Of a stretch of 64,000 bases of DNA, positions 11,863 to 24,460 are shown one piece after another (within the stretch, counting starts at the first letter, position 1; the number at the start of each line of letters is the position of its first letter). This stretch comes from Acestrorhynchus altus (taxonomy: Eukaryota; Chordata; Actinopteri; Characiformes; Acestrorhynchidae). The DNA lies in assembly GCA_034509495.1 (NCBI GenBank), contig CM067502.1, positions 50,104,835 through 50,168,834 on the forward strand. The letters are read 5' to 3'. The position numbers and the translations under genes are program-made. Under the pieces are notes generated by a model. It saw only the letters and a list, made by a program, of their open reading frames with translations, was not told the DNA's origin and made no database searches.

Positions 11863-12719
11863 TCAGAAGGAAGTTGTCAATTTCTTTCTAATGAACATCT
11901 CCAGGACCTCGACCAAAAACTGTGCGATTAAGGTGATATATCTGTTATTCCTCTCTGCTTTCTCTCTCGCAGTTTCCTCCTGAATCCTCATCAGCTGCAT
12001 TTCAGATTCATACTGAGCTTCCTGCTTCAGTGTCTCCAGCTGTCTGCGATTCTGCTCCTCATTCTCCTTCAGGATTCGCTGTTTCTCTTCTTCAATCGCT
12101 CGCTCTGCCATCTGGAGCATTTCATTGGTGTAGTAGGCTCCTCCATTCTCCTCCACCATGTTATCTATCTTCTGCAGGAGTTGGTCTACCTGCGTGGAAT
12201 CTCTGACCTCATTGTTGAAGATGTGAAATCTCTGTTTGCACTTGTTGAAAACTCTCACCAGATCTTCATTTCCACTAATAAACTCATGAATGCTCTTATT
12301 CCTAAGCTTGTCTCCATGGGTGAAGAGAACCAAAGTGTGTCGATTGGCATCTTCTCCAAAGATCTTCAGAAAGAGCTCCACTGCCTGGCGGTCCTCCTGA
12401 GTGAACCTGCCTACCTCAACCACCACCAGGAAGGCATGTGGGCCAGGAGCAGAGAAGGGGATGCAAAGCTTGATCCTGTCGACTGTTGCCTGTTGGGTAA
12501 AATGTGGGTCAAACAGACCTGGTGTGTCAATAACGGACACTTTTCTCAAATTGATGACTTTGGTGATTTTTTGACAAGTTTCTGTTACAGAAGCTGCTGA
12601 GAGTTCACTTTTGAAGACATCATCCCCTAGAATACTGTTCCCAGCTGCACTTTTTCCAACACCGGTTTTTCCCAAAAGAACAATCCTGAGCACCTCAGAT
12701 GAGCTCTGAAGGTCTGGCC
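11863..12719 (-). CDS. GIMAP, type B, copy B1 (coiled-coil tail)
   Basis: One AIG1 domain: G1 GKTGVGKS, G3 DTPG, the conserved box CIPFSAPGPHAFLVVVE, and a G4-like T-H-G-D. The C-terminus is a long charged, Glu/Lys/Arg-rich helix (EEEKQRILKENEEQNRR and on), a coiled-coil of the kind seen in many GIMAPs, ending with a hydrophobic stretch and KKLTTSF. The acceptor AG at 12720-12721 gives a phase-1 start (G-P-D-L-Q). The frame also runs back into the intron to an ATG at 12777, which I think is not used because the acceptor is conserved in B2. Type B differs from A by SAAGNSIL and the coiled coil. Confidence 0.92.
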
Positions 12720-13516
12720 CTGTTTGAAGGAAAAAAGAGAAACCAGTAAGCGTTGCTACAAATGTACTGATGCACAAAGACAGAGTGCTGTCCTGAAATA
12801 CCTTTTAGATCATATCATTTTTTTTATGTTCTTCGTCTTAGCGCTCAGTATGTTTGGTCAAATGTGAAAGCTAGAGAACTGATGTCTGGTCCTTCTGACA
12901 GTGGTGTCGCCTGAGCTGGACATCCAGTGCTATATATATTTTAAGGAGCCACAAACCTCAAAATATGACAAAACAAATGTGGGAGGGACCCCCACACCCC
13001 CTCCCTCACCCCCTGGAATAATGAAACCCCCCATGGGCAGATGTACCTTGGACCTTATAACATAACGCAAAATAAAATGGATGAATGAACCCTCATGTGG
13101 TTCTGAGCCCCAGGATTCTGCTCAGTCAGACAATGTACCTTCCTTCTGAGAATTGATCCTCCACCACCCGATCATCTCCTTTTAACCTTTATAACTCTTG
13201 ACCAATTTTGTGGGATGTTTTGGTAATATTGAGGTATTTTTATTCAGATCATTGTTTAGTCTAATTTATCTTCATTTGAGACGTACATTTTTGCAGAATT
13301 TATTTGTATGAATTTGACCAAAAATGTATTACAAGTATTTAGATTTTTGCTTATAATGAATTAAAAGTACATGACATATTGACAAGACGATTTATGATAA
13401 TATCTTCAAAATACCAGATGTTGGTCCAAATAAACACAGAAACAGCCCAAATGTCCTTTGTTATCTATGTGTGTATCAGTATTATCTTTTTTCAGGAGTG
13501 TTTTTTTTCTGGCTCT

Positions 13517-13652
13517 GATCAGTCAGAGTCTGTATGCAGGTTGATCATCAGCCCCGCCCCCTCTCTCTGATCAGTCAGAGTCTGTGTGCAGGTTGAGCAT
13601 TAGCCCCGCCCCCTCTCTCTGATCAGTCAGAGTCTGTGTGCAGGTTGATCAT
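13517..13652. repeat. 52-bp triplicate with GC boxes
   Basis: Three direct copies begin at 13517, 13569 and 13621 (gatcagtcagagtctgt). The first two contain agccccgcccc, a GC-box/Sp1-like core. No start exon is visible nearby. It lies about 800 bases upstream of the B1 acceptor, so a promoter role for B1 is possible but unproven. Confidence 0.75.
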
Positions 13653-14040
13653 GGTCATGCGGACAGAGCAGTAAACATTCACTGGAAGCTACTTTGGTAT
13701 TTAAACTGGGATTTAATTCAGTTGGAAACAAATTAACTGAGCTGTTTTCTGAACTGAATTACTGCCTGATAATTCATGACACTTTGATGAGACTCTGAGG
13801 CTTTTTGTTAGCTTTCCCAGATACATTTACTTCTAATATTCTCCTCAAGCCATGTATGTAGGTGATCTACACTGAGCCAAAGCATGGTTCCCCACCAAGC
13901 TTAGTAAAGTACAGTCAGTTGGACTGTTATGGTTCCAAACTGAGCATTAAGTGATGCTGTCTTGTACTGACCATGGACAATATAAAACAACTGTAGAAAG
14001 TGCTTTTATTTTAACTGTGCTTCTAACCTAATATACTATA

Positions 14041-14058
14041 ACAACAACAACAACAACA
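14041..14058. repeat. (CAA)n microsatellite
   Basis: Short caa run. Confidence 0.8.
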
Positions 14059-14188
14059 ATTATCATCATCTTTATTTGTATAGCAGCTTTCAAACAGGAA
14101 TGCAGCTCAAACTGCTTGACATGTTTTAAAAGAAATTAAATAAAACCAACATTAAACTCATGCATGTAAGAAATTAATGAACAACATA

Positions 14189-14191
<3 letters not shown>

Positions 14192-14256
<65 letters not shown>
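14192..14256. repeat. (TA)n microsatellite
   Basis: About 32 ta units directly beside the family M2 fragment at 14256. Confidence 0.95.
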
Positions 14257-14257
<1 letters not shown>

Positions 14258-14400
14258 CGCTCATTGAAGATCAGGGTGAAAGGAGGAGAACAAAGTCTGC
14301 AGAGAAACAGATGAACTACAGTCTGGAATTATAGAACCACACAGAGCTCCTGTGTGATCAGAGGACCTGATAGGATGGACAGTGAAGGTAGAAACAATAA
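14256..14400. mobile_element. Dispersed fish repeat M2, fragment
   Basis: Contains agaaacagatgaactacagtctg and nearby words that I recall next to the sequence at 18040-18460 in other fish genomes. No coding sequence. Its class is unknown to me. Confidence 0.45.
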
Positions 14401-14654
14401 GGTTATGGTTGATGGGTTTGGATTCTTAGAGCTTCCCAGACCTGGCCAGAGCGTCTAAAAACAACAGGCAACACTTGGAAAAAAGCAACAGTTTGGACTC
14501 CGATAGATAGTAGATTCACCTGAAGGTTAATTTTTTTCATGTATAGGAATGGATTTTTCAACCATCTCTTGTCTCAAACCTCACGACAGCAGGTGTCAAC
14601 TCTCACCATTTAATATTCATGTCACTCCTCTCTCAGGAACCTTTTTCAGGGTCT

Positions 14655-15337
14655 CTATTGGTTCTGCTGGTAGGTTCTGCTCTTCGTGAAAAACATCACA
14701 ATGGCTGTGAAGGCCAATGCTGTCAGAACAGGAAAAGCAAAGCACATGATTTTGTTTAAATGTTGAAGCCTGTTTCTCCTCTTCAGCTGATCATCTATTT
14801 TATCCAGAAGCTCCCTGACCTGCACCTCGTTCTCGATGTCAGTATTGTTGAACATGTGAAATTGCCCCCCACATTTCTTAATCAGTGTCTGCAAGTTCTT
14901 GTCCTCTTTGACAAACTGATCTATGGTTTTAGTTTTCAGTCTGTCTCCGTAAGTGAAGAGCACCATGGAGTTCAATTCCACATCTGAGCCCAGCATTTCC
15001 TTCACTTTCTCAGCCATGATCTTCTCTTGCTCTGTTAAGCGTCCCAGCTGGATGATGAAGAGAAAGACATGGGGTCCTCGAGCACAGAGGGTCAAGGCTC
15101 TCTCCAGTTCTTCTTTCACCTTCGCCTCTGAGAGTGAGCTGCTGAAGAGGCCTGGCGTGTCCACCACGGTCACCTGCCTTCCACACACCTGACCTTCCCT
15201 GACTTCACTCTTCAGTGTTAGGCAGGTGGAGCTGATGTCGGACTGAAACTCTTCTCTGCCCAGGATGGTGTTCCCAGTGGCGCTCTTTCCCACACCCTGG
15301 AGGCCCACCATCACCAGCGTCAGGGGATCCTTTGAAC
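14655..15337 (-). CDS. GIMAP, type C, copy C1 (C-terminal membrane anchor)
   Basis: One AIG1 domain with a variant P-loop (GLQGVGKS instead of GKTGVGKS), G3 DTPG, the box LCARGPHVFLFIIQLG, and a G4-like T-Y-G-D. A short linker leads to a C-terminal hydrophobic helix (ALAFTAIVMFF) followed by KSR, a tail-anchor layout. An acceptor at 15338-15339 gives a phase-1 exon start (G-S-K-D-P). Alternatively, translation could start upstream at MSYSEQFFPGSKDP, which is open here and almost identical in C2. I cannot decide between the two from sequence alone. Confidence 0.9.
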
Positions 15338-15779
15338 CTGGAAAGAATTGTTCTGAATAGCTCATTGGATCTAGATAGTCCCCAGAATTAAACATTAATA
15401 ATTTCAGTAAGGAACATTTATTCAAGCTAAGACATCATGCACATTTTGATCAAACATTGTATACTTTGAAAAATATACAATCATAATTCACAAATCTGAC
15501 TCCAAAATAAGAACCTAAAAACCTCATTATGCAGTTCTGTCTGATATGTAAATGATTACAGGTGTGGTTTGGTAAGACACTGGGTTTTGCTGTAAAAGGC
15601 TCTCATAGGCTGCTTTTGGGTAGTGTACCTTTTGGTGAGAGATCGTTGACTGCGAGACATGGTTCTATGATGTACTCCAACACATTTTGCCCAGTTGACA
15701 GAGGGGGCACCTCACTAGTCACCAAAGTAAGCTTTATCATCTAATTACCACCAACTAAGCTGTTCTGTCCATGCCACCA

Positions 15780-15965
15780 TTGCATTTATTTCCATTTTGT
15801 AGGAGTAACTGTCTCTACTTTCCAGGCAAGACGCTCTACTAGAGTTGGAGGCAATGCTGTGAAGATTTCATTGCATTCAGCAGCAAGAGAATTTGTGAAG
15901 TCAAGATGATGGATCTTCACCAACCCCCATCATCCCCAAATCCCCAAGCTCCACAAGTCAATGCA
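15780..15965 (+). mobile_element. Family M1 element, partial copy 2
   Basis: Shares gagtaactgtctctact, attgcattcagcagcaagag and the following words with the copy at 30614, and is truncated at both ends. Confidence 0.55.
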
Positions 15966-16524
15966 TTTGCTTTGGTTCACAGAAGTCTTCTTAGAAGACT
16001 TCACCTTGAATCTCAACTGACCGCCTGATTTTGGACTGATTGGCATCCTGAAATCTTGTCAGAGACCTTTCCACGCCCACCCTGCCAACTTTAAGTGTTG
16101 ATCCAAACATGGCAGAGGAACTGTTTCAGGTCCATATCAGCGGGTCAGATGATTTTTCCAGTTCATAAAGTTGATTTAAATATTATGTTTAATTGCTGAT
16201 TGTTTTGTAGATGTTGCACAGACTCATATTTCTTCTCTAAGTTTTAAAAGCTCACGTTAGGTAAAGCCAAGGTAGATTCTGGTTAGATTCTTTAACTACT
16301 TTAACTAACAGCTGAAATATTTCAGCGTTTAACATTCATACAGCAATTAAACACAACACTTGTATCAAATTTAACTGGAAAAAAATCCACTTACCTGGTA
16401 CTATGTACCAGAAACAGTTCCTCCACCATGTTTGGAAGAATGCTTAAAGTTGACTGGTGGACATGGCTAGGACTGTGACGAGCTCATAACTCAAGGTACG
16501 CAGTTAAGTATTACATCTCAGAAA
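15966..16524. other. Non-coding stretch between C1 and A2
   Basis: Nothing recognised. Confidence 0.4.
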
Positions 16525-17339
16525 TTACTGAATAGTACATTTTGTTTCGGCCACTGCAACTATTACAGCTCCAGCTACAGTAATTGCTCCAGCTAGACCT
16601 GCTACCACATTCCAATCAATCCACAAGAAGGAGTTTTCCTTTTCTGCTTTCTTTCTTGCCTCTTCTTCACTCAGATTTGGATTTCGTCCTTGAATTATTA
16701 ACTTTTCTTGAATTGCTCTCTCCGCCATCTGCAGCATCTCATTAGTGTAGTGCTGTCCACCATTTTTCTCAACCATTTGATTTATCTTCTGAAACAAAGC
16801 TTCAACCTGTGTCCTGTCTTCATCTCCATTGTTGAAGACATGGTATCGACCACTGGAGGACTGAATGAATTCCAGCAGATCACGACTTTCATGGACAAAA
16901 TCATGAATAGTCTTTTTAGTCCTCTTCAGCTGGTCTCCATGGGTGAAGAGGACCATGGTGTATTTTGAGGCTTCATCTCCAAAGATTCCCTTGATGATCT
17001 CCAGTGTTTCTTTCTCCTCTGGGGTGAATCTCCCGAGCTGGACCACCACTAAGAACACATGGGGTCCTGGGGCACACAGTGATATGCTCAATTTGATCTT
17101 CTTTATGATCTCCACATTTGACAAGTTGGTATCAAATATGCCTGGAGTGTCAATGACAGCCACTGGTCTACCAGCCACAGGCCCTCTAACTTTCTCACAG
17201 TCTGTGGTCACAGAAGATGAAGATATATCAGATAGAAACACTTCTCTCCCAAAGATGGTGTTTCCTGTAGCACTTTTTCCCACTCCAGTCTTTCCAACCA
17301 GCACAATCCTCAGCTCAGCATTGTTCATCAGCCTTTGTG
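16525..17339 (-). CDS. GIMAP, type A, copy A2
   Basis: AIG1 exon very close to A1 and A3: MNNAELRIVLVGKTGVGKS start, DTPGIFDTN, LSISLCAPGPHVFLVVVQLG, T-H-G-D as G4. The C-terminal part (NPNLSEEEARKKAEKE) is charged, then comes a hydrophobic Ala/Val/Gly-rich helix, and it ends TKCTIQ. The acceptor AG at 17340-17341 gives A-Q-R-L-M-N-N in phase 1, matching the leader at 19652-19676, for a protein of about 280 residues. It is followed leftward by C1 and B1. Confidence 0.94.
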
Positions 17340-17999
17340 CTGTTAAAGGACAGGTACAGCATTACACTACAAGCACAGTTTCAGTCATTATACAGGTTTT
17401 TGGCTTTGATTCGGTCTTATTCCCAGTTTTCTTAAGCCATGGAAAGGAAGATCATCTCATTACTTTCATCTTCACAAGATTAACTCTTCCAATTTACTCA
17501 TGATTTCAAATGGTTTTGGTTCCATATGCTAGATCCATATAAGCATATCTATTCATCTTCATCAAGACATCACTCCTCTAAACTACTCTAGAAATTTAAG
17601 CTTTGGCCAGCAGGGAGCGCTATCCAATCACTGCTCAAACCTAACCTCACCAAGCCCTCACACAGCCCCTAAGTCTTCTGATTTACCCTTTCCTACCTTC
17701 TTCTCACCCTCTACTTCTTTTCTGTCTTATGTTGTCTGGGACAACAGTTCTGGAAGAAGATCTCACAGATTTAGTCCAGAAGGTCTCCAAAGACAGCCTC
17801 ATTTATCATTGGTTTAATCAGCTATAGTTCATTTTCTCTATTTTTGTGATTTGATCTCTTCCTGCTTCCATACCACTGTCTTTCTACCTAGAGATTACTT
17901 GGACTTCATAGTCCAGCCAGGTGTTCCATCTATCATGGTGGGTCCAAAACCTAGTCAGAATCATTGGGCTCAATGATGGTCTGGCCAGGTCTATACAGT

Positions 18000-18460
18000 T
18001 CTTGTACTTGTATCTGAAACAATCCCACTGCCCATCCCCACCCTCTGCTGCACTTCATGATCTTCAATGATCAGGACCCCCCACAGGACCATCACAGAGC
18101 AGCTATTATGTGGGTGGTGGGTCATTCTCAGCACTGCAGTCACACTGACATGGTGGTGGTGTGTTAGTGTGTGTTGCTGGTATGAGTGGATCAGACACAG
18201 CAGTGCTGCTGGAGTGTTTAAACCCCTCAAAGTCACTGCTGGACTGAGAACGGTCAACCACCCAGAAATGTCCAGCTGACAGCGTCCTGTGGGCAGTGTC
18301 CTGTGAGCACTGATGAAGGACTAGAGGACGACCAACACAAACTGTGCAGAAACAGATGAGCTTCTGTCTGTGACTTTACATCTACAAGGTGGAGACACTC
18401 GGTAGGAGTGAACAATGTGTGTTTAAACACTCCAGCAGCACTGCTGTGCCTCAGATTTCA
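18000..18460. mobile_element. Dispersed fish repeat M2
   Basis: The sequence has the words atggtggtggtgtgttagtgtgtg, ggatcagacacagcagtgctgctggag and, inverted at the far end, ctccagcagcactgctgtg. The inverted pair (18187-18216 and 18430-18450) suggests a foldback or terminal inverted repeat. A short piece recurs at 42150-42185. No transposase. Confidence 0.6.
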
Positions 18461-19651
18461 CAGATGACTGATTATTAGCTCTATCCCCTGCCTCAACCGG
18501 ATCCAGCTTCTGAAAGGCCTGAGTATCAGTTATTGGAGCAGCTGATGGGGACTGTTAAACCTGTGAAGGTCAGAGGGTTTCCAAGAGTGTGGTCAAGTAA
18601 GGTAAAAGCCAAGAAATGTGATCTTCTATTTCTGTTTTTATATGTTTATTTATGTTGCATTTAATGCTATAGTACCATCCATACTGTGTCTTCCAGGCAC
18701 CACAACCCCTGGTCTTAATATAAGCTGCATGGGCTGGATCATCTCAGGACACCGTTAGGAACCTCTACAACTCCATGCAGAGACGCCTGGCATGTTGCGT
18801 TAAACCAGACGCCGTCCTGAGAAACACCACTTCTGTATGAGTAGATCAATAAATACTGATCAGATCAGACTACAGTTATCATCAGTTATTGATCCTGATC
18901 ACGTCCTCCTGGGTGCAAATATTTGTAAGAACGAGGATCCGGGCCAACTTATCTCACAGATCCCTTTGAACATTTTGCTCGGTCATCACTGTACACTTAT
19001 ACATCATTCTTGTTGTCTAGTTACAAATATCTTTCCACCCTAGTGCTTATTGCTCATTACACACACACCCATGCCAGGTTCCTCTTTCCTCTGGGAGTTT
19101 CTTTGTTCCTTGTTGTTCCCGTTTCCTTATTACAGTTTTCACAGCTGCTGACCGTCATTCTATATCTGGTCTCTTTTGTAGATTTTGCCTTCAGGACAAC
19201 TCATTCTCCTTGATTTCTACGTCAACTGAATTCAGTTCAGCTTTCTGATTCTTTGTCTTTCCACCATTCCAACCATCTGAAGCACCTATATGTTAACTGT
19301 GACCTCATCGTCTCTGAAATGTGATCGTGATTACATGGATTTAGGCTCCTAATCGCTTATTTCTCCTCCTTTTCTCTGATCAATAAAAGAATGTCTCATT
19401 CTGAAGAAAGTAGCCTGTCTGAAGAACAAATCTTCCATATTTCTCCCCAGCCAGTGTCTGGGTGTGTTCATTTCCATCAGCAGCGCACCTGATATAACAT
19501 CACTAACATCACTGATTTACCAAAGCATGAGTTGATAAGACTATAAATAAAATTAGACTCCCACGAGGAGAACTTTGGAGATGTTTCATGAACACTGACT
19601 TTCTGTAGGAATGATTTCAGTGTTTATTCTGCTATAAAGTTAAGCACTTAC
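18461..19651. other. Intron of GIMAP module II, nothing coding
   Basis: No exon recognised. Words such as cctctgggagtttctttgttcc (19089 on) and tatctggtctcttttgtagatt look like a decayed dispersed repeat. Confidence 0.35.
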
Positions 19652-19676
19652 CGTGTCTGGCTTCTGCTGCACACAT
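19652..19676 (-). CDS. GIMAP leader exon, module II
   Basis: ATG at 19676 encodes MCAAEARH and one base, then the donor GGTAAG. The exon is identical to that at 30365-30389, including its 5' UTR (gtcttcatccaactctgaaa at 19677 on). In phase it can join A2 (17339), C1 (15337) or B1 (12719). Confidence 0.8.
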
Positions 19677-19783
19677 TTTCAGAGTTGGATGAAGACCTTC
19701 TCTCCACAGAATCTGCTGCTGAGTTTGACTCCGTCTCAAAAATCCTAACCGTTCAGGCTCTACACCAGAAGTCCCACACCCTC

Positions 19784-19791
19784 CTATATCC
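19784..19791 (-). promoter_or_regulatory. TATA-like box of GIMAP module II
   Basis: Minus-strand gatatagga about 110 bases upstream of the leader ATG, conserved with module III. Weaker than the gatatataag of module I. Confidence 0.45.
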
Positions 19792-19903
19792 ACTCTATTC
19801 TTATCTGTTTCTAACAGCCCTCCCTTCCCTTGCAGGAAGCATCTGAGTGGTTTCTTTTCCTGTTCGTACAGTAACTCCTCACTGCCAAACACACAACTCA
19901 TAC

Positions 19904-20115
19904 CTTATATGGACAAAAGTATTGGGACACCTTCTCATCTACTGTTTCTTCTGAAATCAAGGGTATTAAAAAGAGTTTCTCCTGCTTTTGTTGGAGAAAC
20001 TGTCTCTACTGTACAGAGAAGGCTTTTCACTAGATTATGAAACATTGCTGTGAGCACCTGATTGCATTCAGTGACACCAGCATAAGTGAGGTCAGGATGG
20101 AGCAACACCGTTTAA
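19904..20115 (+). mobile_element. Family M1 element, copy 3
   Basis: Begins tatggacaaaagtattggga and runs through ttcttctgaaatcaagggta and gattgcattcagtg. It lies about 230 bases upstream of the leader ATG, the same position as copy 4 in module III, so the insertion predates the module duplication. Confidence 0.8.
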
Positions 20116-23100
20116 TCCTTTCAGACTTTTATGTGAGCTGTGTCTTTCATATTCCAGCTATGCTGTGTGATGCATAGTCTTTAGGAGTTCTGCTGTAGAC
20201 CTGCCTGGATTAGTGACTGATCTAGTGTCTATCTGTCCATTGATTGGTAATGTGGTTTAAATTGTGGAAGACTGAATCAGATTGGAGGTGTGGTTTTGGT
20301 TGACTGATCAAACTGGTATTGAGGTTCAGGCTCAGGTAGACTCAATCTGATTGGTTATATGGTTATAAATATGGTAATATCTACCATATTGATCCAGGCA
20401 ACTAGTCATAATTCTCAAAAGATTGAACTGGAAAACAGGCGTCTGGTTCTGATCTGAAGAGTCATTATTAATAGCAGATATTACCAATAATTATAGTTAA
20501 TTATGAAAGACTTTCTAAGAAATCCTACAAAATTAATAGACCATTTTTGTGTTGTTTTTTTTTTATCTATACTGGTGTTTTGTCCATTTGCATGACATTC
20601 ATGACATGTAGATGATTGATGTACATTATAAATGAACATTTCCACACTGGTGGACTTTTTTGAAACTCATAATTTGTCTTTAACCCATAAGAGCTACTTT
20701 TGAATTATGAGCAAAATAACAGAATCTGATTTATTAATTGAGATCATTCATATTTTTTCTTATTGTGACAAAAGTCACATGACATTGCAAATATGTTTAG
20801 GTAAACAACCCCAATGTGACATATTTGTCACAACAACAAGATTACCTTGTATTTCATTGTTTAGTTCTAGAAATGAGGTCAGAATTGGTTATATATGATT
20901 TCTGAAGGGTTAAATGTGTCAGAATGTGTAGAATAACCAGCTCTGACTGAAGGACTGATCAAACATACCATTGTTCTGTAAATGAGGTTCACACACTGTC
21001 CTGTAACACATGCAGGACATTCAGCATGGGTCACTCAGGGCTTTCAGGAGGTAAAATGAGGAACACCGTGCTGTGATCTGATGACCTTTAGACTGTGAAA
21101 CTGTTTCTATCCCTTTAAATAAAATAGCAATAAAAGTTGGTTCTGCTTTCTCACAGACATTAGATACAGATGTTTCCTGTTACCCAAGGTCTTATAAATT
21201 GTGTGTAATCTGACTGTATTCTTGGGTCATTCTCACAAAGCTTTTGTTTTTTTCTTTATTTCAGATCTCACCTCCAAGGAAAGTAATCCAAATCCATGCC
21301 TGATGTACGTGTTTCATATTCCTTATGACAGGGAATTATTTCTCCTCACATTATCACATAATGCAGCCTAACATCGTCACTATCTATGGAGACTGAGACT
21401 GTTTGAATAATTATATTCCTTTTGATCAAAGCCCTTGATTATGTAAACTGATTTATTGAAATCAGAGAAATGTAAACTTATTGTAGTTTTAACCAGAAAA
21501 AAAACGCAGCTCCCCATTTACTTGTATTTGCAGTTTAAAGACCAGTCTTGTATAGACTGGTGCGATGGACGATATGTCACAGCAACAAGCCAAACCAGTC
21601 AGTGCGACATCTATCACACTCATCATCATCATCATCATCATTATCATCATCATCATCATCATCATCAAAAAACTAATAAAAAATAGCTGCACCCACAAGG
21701 AATCATCTCAGGAAGATTGTGACATCATGAGACATGCAAATGTTAAAAGTCTTATTGGACCTGAGAATTTTTTTTACATCACATGTTCCGAAGGCTTGTA
21801 GTCGCACACAGACACAAATAAAATGCAGCATTTATTTTGTTCTATAAAGGTTAATTTAATATTTATTTAATATTTATATGTATATATAGAAAGTGAAGCA
21901 GGTTTACACTTATTTTCCAAAATCACTTCAAGAAACGTTATATATAAAAGCTTAATATTGACTATCATTACTACCATTACAATTACAAAACATCTCAGAG
22001 AATCACACTGAATTATGTGTAAAAAAATCTTAAGTTGTAATTATATAATAGTATATTAATGTAAAAAAGTACTTAAAATATATTCACTGTAATTACAAAG
22101 TCAAAAAGATATTTTGGTCCAGTGCACTTCAATATGAGGCCCACAAACATCATGAATAAGCAATGATTTAGTCATGTTAAACAGTCTTAAATGGTGTCAT
22201 CAAAGCATTTTTGCTAAAGGTTTAAGCAATTCTAAATAAATGAATACTGCTGGTTAATGATTGGTGTGGAATACATTTACATCAGTAATGCAGTAAATCC
22301 AGTGCCTTGGAAAATTATTCAACCTGCTTAAAAGTCATTAGATTTGTCTGTATTACAAATTAAACATTTCAAATTCAATATTTGTCAGCAGAACTTCAAT
22401 CTGAATTTACTGAAAAATGATAACTGAAAAGCACTCAACCTCTTCAGCTGGTTGGGTTGCAGACGTATGAGAGTTCAATGGTACGATAACTCAGAATCAG
22501 GGATTCTCCTGAATTCTATTTCTCAATAGAAGCAAAACCATATATTTAAAAATATATACTGCTTCAACCCTACAACTGGGTAGTTGGTAGCAGGGGTGTC
22601 AGATATTGGGGAATAGTGGGGCCCTGCATCAAAAGGCCCTAGTGAAGCGAAAACCACCACTCCCCCTCTAATGTAAAGAGTGGATGGGGCAGCGGGCACA
22701 ATATTTAGTGTTTAGTGCCCCTGGTGAGTAGATCCTCCTTTTACTGCAATAACAGCTTTGGGTCTGCTAGGGTGAGCTTCTACCAAGTTTTTTTTCTATC
22801 TTTGGAAGGATCATCACTCATTGCTGATCTCCTCCAAATGTTCAGGTTAGCTGGATGATGAGGACTTTGACTTGGCAATGAAAACATGTTCCCTTTTTTT
22901 GTTCAGTCACTCTGGTGTTGTTTGGCCTTGTGCTTGTTCAGGCATGGCTTCTTTCTAGCCTTTCTAGACAGACCGGTTGTATTCAGGGGTGTTGGCATCT
23001 TTGACGGTTGCACGTTCATTCTACTCTCAGCCACTGAACTATGTAGCTTCTTCAAAGTGATTGTTAACCTGAGTTATAGGGATGGCATTGCCTAGGCAGT

Positions 23101-23277
23101 GCCTGATTTGTTTGTTGCACATTCCATTTCCTCCAAATTCATCCAGCAATGCTCATTTGGAACTCCAAACTCTTGGATATCATTTTAGAGCCCTTTCAGA
23201 TCTTGTGTTACTTATAATCCAGTTCAATTTCATGATCTTTAAGAAGGTTGAAAATGTCACCAAAGCAAAATTCATAA
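20116..23277. other. AT-rich intermodule region without genes
   Basis: No exon recognised on either strand. 21620-21666 is a (CAT)n microsatellite. Near 22300, cagtgccttggaaaattattcaacc looks like the end of a Tc1-like element, but no transposase frame follows. The remainder is unrecognised. Confidence 0.45.
21620..21666. repeat. (CAT)n microsatellite
   Basis: Runs of cat/atc; the poly-His and poly-Ile frames here come from the repeat. Confidence 0.92.
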
Positions 23278-24125
23278 CTAGACTAAGAACTTTCTAAAAG
23301 CTTCACCAATAATCTGTAAACAAAATGGTAAGCATATTTTAATTAATTCATGATTCCTCTCTGCTTTCTCTCTTGCTTCCTCATGAATCCTTTTCAGCTC
23401 CAATTCAGAGTCATGAGCTTCCTTCTTCAGTGCCTCCATCAGTCTGCGATTCTGCTCCTCATACTTCTTCAGGATTCGATTTTTCTCTTCTTCGATCGCT
23501 TGCTCTGCCATCTTGAGCATTTCATTGGTATAGCAGCTGTTTCCATTCTTAGACACCATTGTATCTATCTTCTGCAGGAGTTCTTCTACCTGTTTCGAAT
23601 CATTCTCTTCATTGTTGAAAATCTGAAATCTCCGTTTGCACTTGTTGTAAACTCTCACCAGATCTTCATTTTCAAGAATAAACTCATAAATGGTCTTTTT
23701 TGTTTTTTTAAGGTTGTCTCCATACGTGAAGAGAATCAAAGAGTATTTAATGGCATCTTCCCCGAATAACATCAGAAAGAGCTCCACAGTCTTGCGGTCT
23801 TCCTCAGTGAACCTCTGTAATGGAATCACCAACAGGAAGGCATGTACGCCAGGAGAAGAGAAGGGGATGCAATATTTGATCCTTTCGACCGTCTCCTTCC
23901 TGGAAAAGTTTGGGTCAAACAGACCCGGGGTGTCAATAACAACAAGTTCTCTCCCTTTCACATCTTTGGTGATTTTTTGGCAAGTCTCAGTTACAGAAGT
24001 TGCTGAAATATCACATTTGAAGACATTTTCCTCTAGAATGGTGTTTCCAGCAGAACTTTTTCCAACTCCGGTCTTTCCCAAAAGAACAATCCTCAGCACT
24101 TTAGGTGAGCTCTGAAGCTCTTGCA
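23278..24125 (-). CDS. GIMAP, type B, copy B2 (needs an upstream start exon)
   Basis: AIG1 domain with GKTGVGKSSAGNTIL, DTPGLFDPN, CIPFSSPGVHAFLLVI and a G4-like T-Y-G-D, then a coiled-coil tail rich in Glu and Lys (EEEKNRILKKYEEQNRR) and a hydrophobic end. The acceptor AG lies at 24126-24127 and the exon begins in phase 1 as (G)TG CAA GAG CTT. Two codons before that the frame has TAA, and no ATG precedes the P-loop, so the exon cannot start translation by itself. The nearest known compatible leader is 30365-30389, beyond A3 and C2. Its closest relative here is B1. Confidence 0.92.
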
Positions 24126-24460
24126 CTGTTTAAAGGAAATAGAAGACACACCAGTAAGTATTGATACAACTTGATGTACTGAGAAACAGTGTTTGAGTAG
24201 TGTTGTAATATAATAACCTCAACATATGTCCTTTGCCTCAGGTAAGAAAGACAACATCCACCAGTGTTCTTTATAAGAGTTTGGTTAACACATAAAAACT
24301 GCCCAATCATTAATAATATTCTGAGTCTGAATTCTTCAAATCACCAAAGTCTACACAGCAGGAACTGCAGTGAAGAAGCCAGCTCTGATCTTAAATGATC
24401 ACAAATGCCCATACTTCAGAAATGCTGCATAACTGAATCATCTCTTTGTGAAGCTTCCCT

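Noticed and set aside
12181..12600. Plus-strand frame opposite B1 (also 23350-24115 opposite B2)
   Set aside because: Antisense shadow of the AIG1 domain with no independent support.
21456..21698. Poly-His / poly-Ile / poly-Met frames
   Set aside because: Produced by the CAT microsatellite.
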